From Empedobacter stercoris (GTDB taxonomy: Bacteria; Bacteroidota; Bacteroidia; Flavobacteriales; Weeksellaceae), in NCBI RefSeq assembly GCF_020281205.1, contig NZ_JACXZC010000021.1, positions 1 to 55,042 of the forward strand: a stretch of DNA of 55,042 bases, written 5' to 3'. Below are positions 16,143 to 25,074 of the stretch, in pieces (position 1 is the first letter of the stretch; every line of letters starts with the position of its first letter). The notes under the pieces were generated by a model. That model saw only the letters and a program-made list of their open reading frames with translations, searched no databases and had not been told where the DNA came from. The position numbers and the translations under genes were made by a program.

Positions 16143-17436
16143 AATTATTTCTATTCAGTGCTTCTGCTATGACACGCATATCGTCCGAAGAAGGTGATTC
16201 GTAAATTTCTAAATGAAAATACGGTACAACCGCGATAATATGATCAAAAATATCTGCCATTATCACTTCATATTCATTCCAAACTGTTGTATTGGTGAAC
16301 ATAAACAATTCGATTGGCAAACCATGTTCTGTTGGTTGTAATTGGCGAACCTCGAACATTAAATCTTTTCTAATCTTAGGACTATTATACGTGTATGTTT
16401 TGATGTATTGACGAAATAATCCAATATTTGTCATCCGTCTTCCATTTGCTAAGATTGTTGGATCAACTTTGTTCGATACATTATATTGTGCAATTTCATT
16501 AGAGCGATCAACAATAAAATCATACAACATTCTAATTTTTTTTAATTCTTCAATTTCATCTTCAGTTAAAAATCGAATCGAATTCATTTTTATGTTTATC
16601 GAGCGTTTTATTCGTCTTCCTCCTGCATTTTGCATTCCTCGATAATTGCGAAACGAATCCGAAACCAATGCATACGTTGGAATGGTAGTAATGGTTTTAT
16701 CAAAATTCTGCACTTTCACTGTACCTAAATTAATTTCTATGACCGTTCCATCTGCGCCATATTTCGTCATCTCAATCCAATCACCTACACGCACCATATC
16801 ATTCATGGAAACTTGTATACTCGCTACAAATCCTAAAATCGAATCTTTGAAAACCAACATCAAAACTGCAGATGCGGCACCCAACGAAACCAAAAATGTA
16901 ATAGGTGATTTACCTGTCACAATCGAGAAAATAAGAATTCCACAAATAAAAAACAACGTAATATTCATTACTTGCAAATAACTATCAATTGGTTTGTCCG
17001 CAAATGATTTTTTGCTTCGAAGAAAATCTCTGAATGTTCTGAAAATTACATTGAAAAATAATCCTATTGTTACTACTAACACAACATCGGTTATTTGCAC
17101 TGCAATTTTTATCCAATTCGGAAAACCTTTAAAGATTAGCGGAATTGCTTCTTTAGCGACAATAACAGGAACGATATGGGTAAGGAATTGTAAAACTCTG
17201 TTTTTAATTAATAAATCATCGATCTTTGTTTTGCTCTTCTGAATCATATTTGTCAATAGCAATAACAACACTTTACGCAATAGAAAATCAATCGCATATA
17301 AAATAATAACAAGTGCTATCGATAATAATATCGTCGTGATTATTGTGGTTGAATAACTCGAAAGACCTAATTGTGCAATTAATTCGAGTGTTGAGCGATA
17401 CAAATCGCTTTGGATATTTTCATTTAAAAGCTCCAT
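16141..17436 (-). CDS. Mechanosensitive ion channel, MscS family (YbdG-like)
   Basis: This 431-residue protein has five hydrophobic segments in the first 200 residues and the MscS core (about 165-250): the pore helix region FLVSLGAASAVLMLVFKDSILGFVAS, then the beta domain motif MVRVGDWIEM and GTVKVQNFDKTITTIPTYALVSDSFRN. The long C-terminal extension with an insert after the beta domain (about 270-430) resembles E. coli YbdG rather than small MscS. These channels release osmolytes on hypo-osmotic shock. It ends in the inverted repeat shared with the DUF2339 gene, and a promoter match lies at 17456-17488. Confidence 0.88.
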   Translation of the reverse strand: MELLNENIQSDLYRSTLELIAQLGLSSYSTTIITTILLSIALVIILYAIDFLLRKVLLLLLTNMIQKSKTKIDDLLIKNRVLQFLTHIVPVIVAKEAIPLIFKGFPNWIKIAVQITDVVLVVTIGLFFNVIFRTFRDFLRSKKSFADKPIDSYLQVMNITLFFICGILIFSIVTGKSPITFLVSLGAASAVLMLVFKDSILGFVASIQVSMNDMVRVGDWIEMTKYGADGTVIEINLGTVKVQNFDKTITTIPTYALVSDSFRNYRGMQNAGGRRIKRSINIKMNSIRFLTEDEIEELKKIRMLYDFIVDRSNEIAQYNVSNKVDPTILANGRRMTNIGLFRQYIKTYTYNSPKIRKDLMFEVRQLQPTEHGLPIELFMFTNTTVWNEYEVIMADIFDHIIAVVPYFHLEIYESPSSDDMRVIAEALNRNN

Positions 17437-17455
17437 CTATTAAAAACTAATGCAA

Positions 17456-17488
17456 CAAAAATAAGTGTATCTTATTCATATTTGACAA
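17456..17488 (-). promoter_or_regulatory. Predicted promoter of the MscS-type gene
   Basis: On the minus strand TATTTTTG (17463-17456) fits the Bacteroidota -7 consensus TAnnTTTG, with TTG (17488-17486) 22 bases upstream. The expected transcript start is about 10-15 bases before the ATG at 17436. Confidence 0.45.
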
Positions 17489-17530
17489 CAACTGATAAAT
17501 TACATTGATTTTTTCTTAAAGGTAATTTAT

Positions 17531-17577
17531 TTTGATTCAAAGTAAAGAAAACATTATATTTGTTAGATTAATCTAAC
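17531..17577 (+). promoter_or_regulatory. Promoter with overlapping 16-base palindromic operator
   Basis: TTTG at 17531-17534, a 20-base spacer and TATATTTG at 17555-17562 match the Bacteroidota promoter consensus. A perfect palindrome GTTAGATTAATCTAAC (17562-17577) begins at the last base of the -7 box and would cover the transcription start. The ZIP transporter starts at 17593. TTAG..CTAA palindromes are typical operators of DtxR/MntR metal-dependent repressors, so control by such a protein is a reasonable inference. Confidence 0.7.
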
Positions 17578-17592
17578 TTATTTATTGAATTA

Positions 17593-18375
17593 ATGTTTTC
17601 AACCCCTTTAATATTTGCTTTTAGTTTAACCTTTCTTGCTGGAATCAGTACTGGAATTGGAAGTATTTTGTGTTTATTGTACAAAAAATTCAATCCAAAA
17701 TTTTTAGGTGTGATGTTAGGGATTTCTGCTGGAGTAATGCTATATGTATCTTTTGTAGAAATTTTAACAAAAGCACGATTATCTTTATCCGCTGTTTTTG
17801 GAGAAAAGTTAGGTTACAGTTATACTTTATTGGGATTTTTTATAGGAATATTAATTATTATTCTAATTGATAAAATTTTACCACATCATCACCACGAAGA
17901 AAATAAAACAGAAACAACCGATCAAAAACTTTTACGATTAGGAATGTTTTCTGCTTTGGCATTATCTATTCACAACTTCCCTGAAGGTTTAGCCACTTTT
18001 CTTTCTGCATTAGAAAATCCTACCTACGGCATTTCAATCGCTGCCGCAATTGCCATACATAACATTCCAGAAGGAATCGCAGTAGCGATACCTATATATT
18101 ATGCAACAAAAAATAGAAAGAAAGCTTTTTGGTATTCTTTTCTTTCAGGATTAACAGAACCAATTGGCGCTTTAATCGGATATTTTGTCCTTTTGCAATT
18201 CTTTGATGAATCAATTTTCGGAGCAATCTTCGCAAGTGTTGCTGGAATGATGGTGTATATTTCGATTAATGAACTAATTCCAACTGCTAAAGAATATGCC
18301 GGAAAAAAATTATCTACTTACGGTATCGTTATCGGTATGTTTGTGATGGCTGTGAGTTTGGTGTTGTTTATGTAA
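17593..18375 (+). CDS. zupT: ZIP-family divalent metal transporter (ZupT-like)
   Basis: This 260-residue protein with about eight membrane helices imports Zn2+ and related divalent metals. The signature residues are in helices 4 and 5: SIHNFPEGLATFLSA (about 122-136) and AIAIHNIPEGIAVAIPIYY (about 153-171), each with the HNxPEG metal-binding motif. A cytoplasmic loop between helices 3 and 4 holds a histidine cluster (LPHHHHEENK). The promoter carries a palindromic operator just upstream, fitting metal-dependent repression. The gene is monocistronic with a strong terminator after it. Confidence 0.92.
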   Translation: MFSTPLIFAFSLTFLAGISTGIGSILCLLYKKFNPKFLGVMLGISAGVMLYVSFVEILTKARLSLSAVFGEKLGYSYTLLGFFIGILIIILIDKILPHHHHEENKTETTDQKLLRLGMFSALALSIHNFPEGLATFLSALENPTYGISIAAAIAIHNIPEGIAVAIPIYYATKNRKKAFWYSFLSGLTEPIGALIGYFVLLQFFDESIFGAIFASVAGMMVYISINELIPTAKEYAGKKLSTYGIVIGMFVMAVSLVLFM

Positions 18376-18391
18376 TAAGTTTTTGGAAAAT

Positions 18392-18427
18392 AAAAAAAGC
18401 TTTAATCAAATTGATTAAAGCTTTTTT
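18392..18427. terminator. Intrinsic terminator after the ZIP transporter gene
   Basis: AAAGCTTTAATCAA pairs with TTGATTAAAGCTTT and is followed by a T-run on the plus strand and, by symmetry, on the minus strand, so it can also stop minus-strand transcripts from the genes at 18478-22340. Confidence 0.85.
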
Positions 18428-18477
18428 GTTAGCATTTCAATGAATCGACGAACATCATGATTTTGATGTATATTTTT

Positions 18478-18975
18478 TTAGTTATAAAAAAACCAATGGA
18501 TTCCATTAAACATAGCTATCGTTTTATTTATAGGATCATAACAAATCATACCCGTTGGTGGGTCTACGATTGTTAAATGTGGATTATCTATTTGAGGTAA
18601 AACCATTCCTTTATTATCTGATTCTAAAACCAAAACACCAGGAGTATTGGTTTCTTTATCTGCAATAATTACTCCTTGTACGGAATCACTTTCGGATCCA
18701 TGATTCAGTGTTGTGTTAATAAGTCCTACATCTGTTAAATCAACCCAAGTTTGGTTATTAAAATATTGTATTTTAGAAGTAGTTGCATCTACTCTCAAAG
18801 TTCCTTCTACTGCATTTTCTGTTGTAAAGTTATAAGGTAATACTATCCCATTGACTTTATTTTTACCAAAATCTAAGAGGTTTGCTCCTCTTACACTTTC
18901 AATTCCAATTCCTACTTGTGCTTTAGTTGTCAAACAAAAAATATGAATAATAACTACAAATATTATTTTACACAT
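18478..18975 (-). CDS. Secreted protein of unknown function with a Gly-Met-Val-Leu-Pro C-terminal module
   Basis: The likely start is the internal Met (MCKIIFVVIIHIFCLTTKAQ), giving 165 residues and a clean signal peptide cleaved after TKA-Q; a start 21 bases upstream adds a polar leader. I do not recognise a named family. The C-terminal part (about residues 105-165) reads GVLVLESDNKGMVLPQI ... PTGMICYDPINKTIAMFNGIHW, closely paralleling the C-terminus of the large protein encoded just upstream (NLVLESKEKGFVIPRI ... EGMLIYDKDEKCLKLYNGKIW). The two genes overlap by 13 bases and are surely cotranscribed, so the products may share a surface or assembly role. Confidence 0.75.
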   Translation of the reverse strand: MCKIIFVVIIHIFCLTTKAQVGIGIESVRGANLLDFGKNKVNGIVLPYNFTTENAVEGTLRVDATTSKIQYFNNQTWVDLTDVGLINTTLNHGSESDSVQGVIIADKETNTPGVLVLESDNKGMVLPQIDNPHLTIVDPPTGMICYDPINKTIAMFNGIHWFFYN

Positions 18976-21900
18976 TTTGGTTCTATACAATTCCATATTT
19001 TTCCGTTATATAATTTTAAACATTTCTCATCTTTATCATAAATTAGCATCCCCTCTACAAGGTCAGTTTTCTTAAATGTTGTATTGACAGAAGATATACG
19101 CGGAATAACAAATCCTTTTTCTTTTGATTCTAAAACTAAATTTCCACCATTAACATTTTGAGGCCAATTAGCTATAGTTCTTTGTTGTGAAGTAATTCCT
19201 ATATTAGATTGAATTGTATTTCCTGTTTTATTTGGTTCTTGTACACATGCCAGAGAAGTACATAAATTATCATAAGCAGATTTTATTTCATAATCTGATA
19301 AAATTTTATTTGTAACTCGTATATAGGCTATATTAGTTGGTGATTGTTCAAATCTAACTACCGTATCATCTTTTATAAATATAATATTCCCATTTTCTGG
19401 AACTTTATATAAACCTTTAATATCATTGTAGGTTGATGCTTTTACACCATTAATATAAACTGTAATAATACCGTTTGTATTATTCCGAGATAATGTAAGT
19501 AAAGTATATTCTGCGTGTGAATTACCTAATAAGCCATTCCCAACATTACCATTAGGATAAAAATTTAATCCATTTGATAGCCTATAAATACCAGCATCAG
19601 ACTTTCCATCACTAAAATCGATTAATCTCGCCCAACTACCCAAATAGGGATTTAGTCGAAAGTATAAACTAATTGTATAATCTTTATATAAATCACCTTT
19701 TCCATCATTAAAAATTAATCCTGCTTTATTAGCAACATAATATACATTTCTTGTAACACCACAATTAATAACTTTGTCAGAAATAAACTTATTGTCTACA
19801 TGTTGCCCACTATAAGAAGTAAGTTTAAATGAATTTTCTCCAGTTGTATCAGATAAATTTATAAACATTGGAAATGTTCGATCTATAGTTCTATCACAAA
19901 GTGTTTTAAAATCATTTGTAACATCTGCTAAAGATTTTGTAAAGTTTGTAACAATAATTTTTCCAACTGTTACTTCTTTATCATTGAAAAATAGTAATTC
20001 ATTATCAGGAGTAAATTTAAATTTATCCTCTGCATCTGTGAAATTAGCTACTAGTGCACCATTAAAATACAATGATATAAGACCTGATGATTTACTTTTA
20101 GTGATCGTAAAGTTATTATAAGGTAAATGATTTGTATTTATAGGATAACTGACATTATTAAAATAAATATGTGCTAAATCAATTTCTATTTTCGTAGAAT
20201 TTAGTTCTAAAATTTGGTGTCTTTCATTCTTATCGGTTGTCTTTTGATAATAAACATCAATTGAAAAATCATCGTAAAAGAAGTAATCTTTAAAAGAATA
20301 TTTTAAACCATCTAAATCTGCAAGGGTATAAAAAGTTCTCAAATTTCCACAATTCAAATTTTTATCAGTTTTATATACTCCACTATTATTTGTTAATTGA
20401 AATAAGGTAGATTTATTAGAATCACTATTTAAGTTTCCTTGAAAAGAGAACTCTTCTGTAATTTTTTCTTTACAAAATGAATTTAATATTTGTAAAATCT
20501 CAATTTTAGAAAGTGTTTGATTCAATACACTAAGATGTTTTAAATTAACCTTATCATAATTTACTGATGATTCATTATTGAAAAAAGAAATATTACCATC
20601 ATCAGCTACTTCAAAATCATTATTTTCATCAATGTAATAACCAATTAAAATTCCATTGTCGTAAAACCTTAGCTCTTTATTTACATTACTTTTTGTAATA
20701 CTTATAAAGTGATAATTTGTATTTTCAGATAAAGGATAGGAATAAGTTTGGTTACTAATTGTTAATTCTAAATCTTTTTGAGTTAAGTGTAAAGAATTAA
20801 TATTCGAGTCGAATTCGAGCAATTTTATTCGATTATTAGTATTAATATTTACGTATAAATTAAAAGAATAATTCAAATAATTAAAACCTAAACCATTGTT
20901 ATAATTTAATTTAGTTTTAGGGTTAAATTGATATACCAGAGCGTTTTTATCACACAAAGATAAATTCTCGTTCGTATATGTATTATTTACATGACTGTTA
21001 TCTAAAGAAGAAACTTTAAGTGTTACTGAACCAGAATCTTCCGTTAGTTTGTTATTAAAATTAAAATAGTCTGTTATTTCTTTGGGTACAATATTATTTA
21101 ATATTTTTTTTATTTCAGTTTCATCTAAAACGGTATTATTTACATTTAAATAAGATAGATTTATTGTGTTTAAATTGTTTACTTGCAGTAAAGAAAAATT
21201 ACTATTCGCTATTGTAAACTTGTTCGAAGAATCTACATAAGTGTACACATGTATTCCATTGTTATACAACTTCACTTCATTCGTTATCTGATTTTTAGTT
21301 ATAGTTAAAAATTTAAACTGATTTTCATCAAAATTTAACGCATAGCTTTCAGATTCGTCGCCAAAATATATTTTATTATTTCGCACATAAATCGATTTAT
21401 TAAGGTTATTTTTTTCTAACTCTATTAGGCTAAATTCAGTTTTTTCTGAAGTTTTTAAATAAAATGTCATAGTGAAGTCCGTGCCATTCATTAAATCATT
21501 TGTATATTTTAAATCCTCCGTCTGATCAATCACTAAAGATTGACGTTTTACATCATACACTTCATCGATTACTTTTTTGAAATTATGATTTAAAATCTGA
21601 ATTTCATGTTCATTTTCTTTATCTAAATTACTATTGAGAAAGTGATAATGATGATCTACTTTTGCTTCAGTATTACTTTTATAAAGATAAGCTATCTCCT
21701 CTGCACTTTGTACATAATTAGCAACGTTTAGATAGGCTACTTTAGCTACATTATCTTCACCACCATTATCTTTAAAAAACGTAATTTTTTTATCTTGCTG
21801 AATAGTAAAACCAGGATAAGTAGACGTATATTCTTTATATAAATCCCCATTAATATAAACTTTTACTTTACTTCCCTCTTTCGTAATTCCTAAATGTGTA

Positions 21901-22340
21901 TAATTGTATCCAGACTTGGGATTTAATGATGGATAATCTCCAATACCTGCACCATAAATATTCAAATTAGCACCTTGTCTGTATATACCATATTCTAAAT
22001 TACCAAACATTTGTATACGATTATAGGAACCAGATGGGGGCATGTAGTAAATTATATTGTACGAATAATTAGAAAATGTTGATAAATCATCTACAAGATA
22101 TACAAGTCCATCTGAAACTTGATTGATATTATAAACCAATTTTGATTTATCATTGATTTTTACTATATCTTGTATATAATTACTTGTTGAATTCGATAAA
22201 ATTTTGGTTAAAGATTTAGTTTTATCCTTTGACTCTAAATTTCCTTTAAATTGAAATTCGTGATTGATTTTTTGCCCTCTTAAAAAAGGAAAAAGTAATA
22301 ATAATATTATTACAATCAAATTTTTTAAATATTTCAGCAT
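18963..22340 (-). CDS. Large secreted protein with five LamG-like repeats
   Basis: This 1125-residue protein has a signal peptide (about residues 1-22, ending LFPFLRGQ) and then five repeat units of roughly 190-220 residues. Each has the laminin-G/concanavalin-like pattern with a turn motif before a strand: VYINGDLYKEY, LYNNGIHVYTY, FYDNGILIGYY, LYFNGALVANF and VYINGVKASTY, followed about 15-20 residues later by ITFF/LLQV/ISFF/LLFF/IIFI. Such domains usually bind glycans or adhesion partners. The C-terminus (from about 1030) carries the same LVLES..KG.V.P.I module as the downstream gene. No type IX sorting signal is obvious. The gene is very AT-rich, with many Asn and Ser residues, suggesting fast evolution. 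Confidence 0.72.
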   Translation of the reverse strand: MLKYLKNLIVIILLLLFPFLRGQKINHEFQFKGNLESKDKTKSLTKILSNSTSNYIQDIVKINDKSKLVYNINQVSDGLVYLVDDLSTFSNYSYNIIYYMPPSGSYNRIQMFGNLEYGIYRQGANLNIYGAGIGDYPSLNPKSGYNYTHLGITKEGSKVKVYINGDLYKEYTSTYPGFTIQQDKKITFFKDNGGEDNVAKVAYLNVANYVQSAEEIAYLYKSNTEAKVDHHYHFLNSNLDKENEHEIQILNHNFKKVIDEVYDVKRQSLVIDQTEDLKYTNDLMNGTDFTMTFYLKTSEKTEFSLIELEKNNLNKSIYVRNNKIYFGDESESYALNFDENQFKFLTITKNQITNEVKLYNNGIHVYTYVDSSNKFTIANSNFSLLQVNNLNTINLSYLNVNNTVLDETEIKKILNNIVPKEITDYFNFNNKLTEDSGSVTLKVSSLDNSHVNNTYTNENLSLCDKNALVYQFNPKTKLNYNNGLGFNYLNYSFNLYVNINTNNRIKLLEFDSNINSLHLTQKDLELTISNQTYSYPLSENTNYHFISITKSNVNKELRFYDNGILIGYYIDENNDFEVADDGNISFFNNESSVNYDKVNLKHLSVLNQTLSKIEILQILNSFCKEKITEEFSFQGNLNSDSNKSTLFQLTNNSGVYKTDKNLNCGNLRTFYTLADLDGLKYSFKDYFFYDDFSIDVYYQKTTDKNERHQILELNSTKIEIDLAHIYFNNVSYPINTNHLPYNNFTITKSKSSGLISLYFNGALVANFTDAEDKFKFTPDNELLFFNDKEVTVGKIIVTNFTKSLADVTNDFKTLCDRTIDRTFPMFINLSDTTGENSFKLTSYSGQHVDNKFISDKVINCGVTRNVYYVANKAGLIFNDGKGDLYKDYTISLYFRLNPYLGSWARLIDFSDGKSDAGIYRLSNGLNFYPNGNVGNGLLGNSHAEYTLLTLSRNNTNGIITVYINGVKASTYNDIKGLYKVPENGNIIFIKDDTVVRFEQSPTNIAYIRVTNKILSDYEIKSAYDNLCTSLACVQEPNKTGNTIQSNIGITSQQRTIANWPQNVNGGNLVLESKEKGFVIPRISSVNTTFKKTDLVEGMLIYDKDEKCLKLYNGKIWNCIEPKCVK

Positions 22341-22362
22341 ATAATGTAAGTTAAATTTTATA

Positions 22363-22370
22363 CAAAATTA
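22363..22370 (-). promoter_or_regulatory. Predicted -7 box for the LamG-repeat gene
   Basis: TAATTTTG on the minus strand (22370-22363) fits TAnnTTTG and lies 22 bases before the start codon at 22340. A well-spaced -33 TTG is not clear. The intergenic stretch 22341-22582 otherwise shows no gene. Confidence 0.35.
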
Positions 22371-22582
22371 ATTATTCCATAACGCAATAACTAAAATACG
22401 TAAGTGTTTATAAATGTTTAAAATCATTTAAAATACTTATTTCTTGCACTTTTAAATTGTAGTATTCCCCTAAAAAAGCTATACATAAAAGCAAGAAATA
22501 GTGTAAAATCGGAAGAATATCATACTTTTTAGAAACAAAAAAAACCAACTATCTATAAATAAGATAATTGACTTTTTAATTG

Positions 22583-22653
22583 AGGTTCCTAGCGGATTCG
22601 AACCGCTGTGGACGGTTTTGCAGACCGCTACCTAGCCTCTCGGTCAAGGAACC
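22583..22653 (-). tRNA. tRNA-Cys (GCA)
   Basis: The minus strand folds as a cloverleaf: acceptor GGTTCCT/AGGAACC, anticodon arm GGTCTGCAAAACC with anticodon GCA, and a T-arm GCGGTTCGAATCCGC. The discriminator base is U, as expected for cysteine. CCA is not encoded. Confidence 0.95.
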
Positions 22654-22705
22654 ATTCCCGTTCTTTTGGACTGCAAATATAGTAATATTTTCAGAAAAAA
22701 AAACT

Positions 22706-23062
22706 TTAATATGTTTTTTCTAAAATAATACTTACTTTTTCTACATGCCCACCAATAGGAGGATTCAGCTTAGACAATTTTACTTTAGCATAAGTCACAT
22801 TCGTAAGTTCTTGACCTATACGATCTAATACTCTTTTACAAACATGTTCTAACAATTTAGATCGAACACCCACTTCTTCCTTTACAATTTTATTTAAGGA
22901 TACATAATCCAAGGCATCAACTAACTCGTCCGAATCACATGCTTTTGTAAAATCGGCATGTGCTTCCAAATCAACCAAATAATCCGAACCAATTCTTGCT
23001 TCTTCTTCTAAACATCCGTGATTCGAATAAATTTTTATATTCTCTAAAATAATTATTCCCAT
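22706..23062 (-). CDS. folB: Dihydroneopterin aldolase
   Basis: This 118-residue protein, started at MGIIILENIKIYSNHG, catalyses cleavage of 7,8-dihydroneopterin to 6-hydroxymethyl-dihydropterin in folate synthesis. Family features include IYSNHGCLEEE near the N-terminus, the central DYVSLNKIVKEE and the C-terminal lysine segment AKVKLSKLNPPIGGHVEKVSI. A longer frame to 23101 would run through the terminator of the upstream superoxide dismutase gene (23073-23106), so the shorter start is preferred. It could be transcribed by read-through from that gene or its own promoter. Confidence 0.9.
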   Translation of the reverse strand: MGIIILENIKIYSNHGCLEEEARIGSDYLVDLEAHADFTKACDSDELVDALDYVSLNKIVKEEVGVRSKLLEHVCKRVLDRIGQELTNVTYAKVKLSKLNPPIGGHVEKVSIILEKTY

Positions 23063-23072
23063 TTTCCAAAGA

Positions 23073-23106
23073 TAAAAAAAGACTTGCGTATTTCTACACA
23101 AGTCTT
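23073..23106 (-). terminator. Intrinsic terminator of the superoxide dismutase gene
   Basis: AAGACTTG (23079-23086) pairs with CAAGTCTT (23099-23106), and on the minus strand the stem is followed by a run of seven T. Confidence 0.8.
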
Positions 23107-23131
23107 ATATTGTTTAAAATTTTAAACCTTA

Positions 23132-23734
23132 TTATTTAGCAGATGCAAATCTTTCTGCAACTTTATCCCAGTTAATTACATTGAAAAAAGCCTCGATATA
23201 ATCAGGACGACGATTTTGGTAGTTTAAGTAATAAGCATGTTCCCAAACATCTAATCCTAAAACAGGGAATCCTTGTACATCAGCAACTGGCATCAAAGTA
23301 GAATCTTGATTTGGAGTTGATGTTACAACTAATTTACCATCTTTTACGATTAACCAAGCCCATCCAGAACCAAAGCGTGTTGCAGCAGCTTTAGCAAATT
23401 CATCTTTGAAAGCTTCGAAAGATCCAAAAGCAGCATTAATTGCTTCAGCAACTTCAGCAGTTGGTTGTTTCGCTCCACCTGGAGTTAAAATTTCCCAAAA
23501 TAAATTGTGGTTGTAAAACCCACCACCATTGTTACGAACAGCTGGTTTATCTGTACCTTTAGCTAAGATTTCTTCGATTGTAGCATTTGCTAAATCAGTT
23601 CCTTCAATAGCGGCATTTAAGTTATTTGTGTACGCAGCATGGTGTTTATCATGGTGAATTTCCATTGTTTTTGCGTCAATATGAGGTTCTAATGCATCAA
23701 ATGCATAAGGTAATTTTGCTAATTCAAAAGCCAT
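23132..23734 (-). CDS. sodA: Superoxide dismutase, Fe/Mn type (Mn-like)
   Basis: This 200-residue cytoplasmic enzyme dismutates superoxide. The four metal ligands are visible: His27 in MEIHHDKHH, the His of FYNHNLFW, and Asp and His in [20 protein letters not shown]. The C-terminal half closely resembles E. coli MnSOD, with the active-site Gln supplied from TPNQDS in the C-terminal domain, a pattern of the manganese type, though Fe or cambialistic use cannot be excluded. There is no signal peptide. It has its own terminator at 23073-23106. Confidence 0.95.
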   Translation of the reverse strand: MAFELAKLPYAFDALEPHIDAKTMEIHHDKHHAAYTNNLNAAIEGTDLANATIEEILAKGTDKPAVRNNGGGFYNHNLFWEILTPGGAKQPTAEVAEAINAAFGSFEAFKDEFAKAAATRFGSGWAWLIVKDGKLVVTSTPNQDSTLMPVADVQGFPVLGLDVWEHAYYLNYQNRRPDYIEAFFNVINWDKVAERFASAK

Positions 23735-23868
23735 AATATTTATTTTTTAGATTTATTTTCTCGTATAAAGATACATATTAACTCTACAAAAACGATTCCG
23801 AAGTGATAGAATTTTAACATTATTTAATAGTAAAAGCTTATTTTAGTAAAAGATTATAATTTTTTGAG

Positions 23869-25074
23869 ATGAAAATACTTTGGAAAATAATAAAATGGTT
23901 CATTATAATCATTTGCGTATTAATTCTAACTCTTTATGCAACAGGGAATGATTACATTTTTCGTGGTGTAAAATTAACTTATATGAAAGGTGAAAAAACA
24001 GCTAATATAAATGACTACAAAGATTTTGACAATAATGTAATTTTGGCAGGTTCTCCGCGAGTTTGGCATCAACATTTGGATTATAATCAATTTCCTTTGT
24101 CAGTTAACTTTGAAAAAGAGATGAAAGATTTTGGTACAGCTGGATTTGTTATCATCAAAGATCATCAGATTCTGAGCGAATATTATTTTAACGGTTATGC
24201 ACAAAATGATATTACCAATTCGTTTTCGATGGCAAAAACATTTACGACAATGATGTTAGGAAAAGCAATAGAGCAAGGTTACATCAAAAGCTTAGATCAA
24301 AAAATCACTGATTTTATTCCAGAATTTAAAGATGATCGATTTGGTTCGCAATGTACAATTGGCGATTTATCTGCTATGACATCAGGATATGATTGGGATG
24401 AAGATTATTATTTTCCTCTTAACCCTACTGCAAAAGCGTATTATGGAGATGATATTGTGAAACAAATGTTAGATCGAAAATTTGTTTCTCAACCAGGAAA
24501 ACATTTTAAATACCAGTCGAGTGATACACAATTATTAGGAATCGTTATTGAACGTGCTATTGAAAATAAATCGTTATCGCAATATTTCCAAGAAGAGTTT
24601 TGGCAACCTATGGGAATGGAAATGGATGCACAATGGTCCAAAGACAATCCAAAAGGAATGGAAAAAACCTACTGTTGTTTCAATGCGACAACTCGCGATT
24701 TTGCAAAGCTTGGACAATTGTTGCTGAATGATGGAAATTGGTATGGAAAACAAATTTTAGATTCTACATTTGTACAGAAAATGGTTTTACCAAACAAAAA
24801 AGCATTCGAACCAAATGAACCAAAAATTTATGGTTATTCTGTTTGGATGGATTACGATTACAAGACACCTTTTTATGCAATGTTAGGACATTTGGGACAA
24901 CGTGTCATTGTAATTCCTTCAGAAAAAATAGTAATTGCCCGAACAGGGAAAACACATAATGATCTTCCAAATAACCATCCAATAGCCGATGGTGATGTTT
25001 ATCGATTAGTTGACGAAGCGATGCGTATTAATCAAAAAATAAAAGAAAATGATCCAACGAATTCCTTACAGTAA
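23869..25074 (+). CDS. Serine hydrolase of the beta-lactamase/penicillin-binding fold
   Basis: This 401-residue protein has an N-terminal membrane anchor (about residues 3-25) and a class C beta-lactamase-like domain. The catalytic SxxK is SFSMAKTFTT (Ser and Lys near residues 121-124), followed by the second-motif Tyr in FKYQSSDTQ and a third motif HLGQR instead of KTG. The overall pattern, including DLSAMTSGYDWDEDYY, is close to NylB-like carboxylesterases or amidases rather than true beta-lactamases, so the substrate is unknown. It overlaps the next gene by 26 bases, implying cotranscription. Confidence 0.85.
   Translation: MKILWKIIKWFIIIICVLILTLYATGNDYIFRGVKLTYMKGEKTANINDYKDFDNNVILAGSPRVWHQHLDYNQFPLSVNFEKEMKDFGTAGFVIIKDHQILSEYYFNGYAQNDITNSFSMAKTFTTMMLGKAIEQGYIKSLDQKITDFIPEFKDDRFGSQCTIGDLSAMTSGYDWDEDYYFPLNPTAKAYYGDDIVKQMLDRKFVSQPGKHFKYQSSDTQLLGIVIERAIENKSLSQYFQEEFWQPMGMEMDAQWSKDNPKGMEKTYCCFNATTRDFAKLGQLLLNDGNWYGKQILDSTFVQKMVLPNKKAFEPNEPKIYGYSVWMDYDYKTPFYAMLGHLGQRVIVIPSEKIVIARTGKTHNDLPNNHPIADGDVYRLVDEAMRINQKIKENDPTNSLQ

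Noticed and set aside
23063..23101. 13-residue extension of FolB
   Set aside because: The extension would be translated from the terminator stem of the superoxide dismutase gene; the shorter start matches the family N-terminus.
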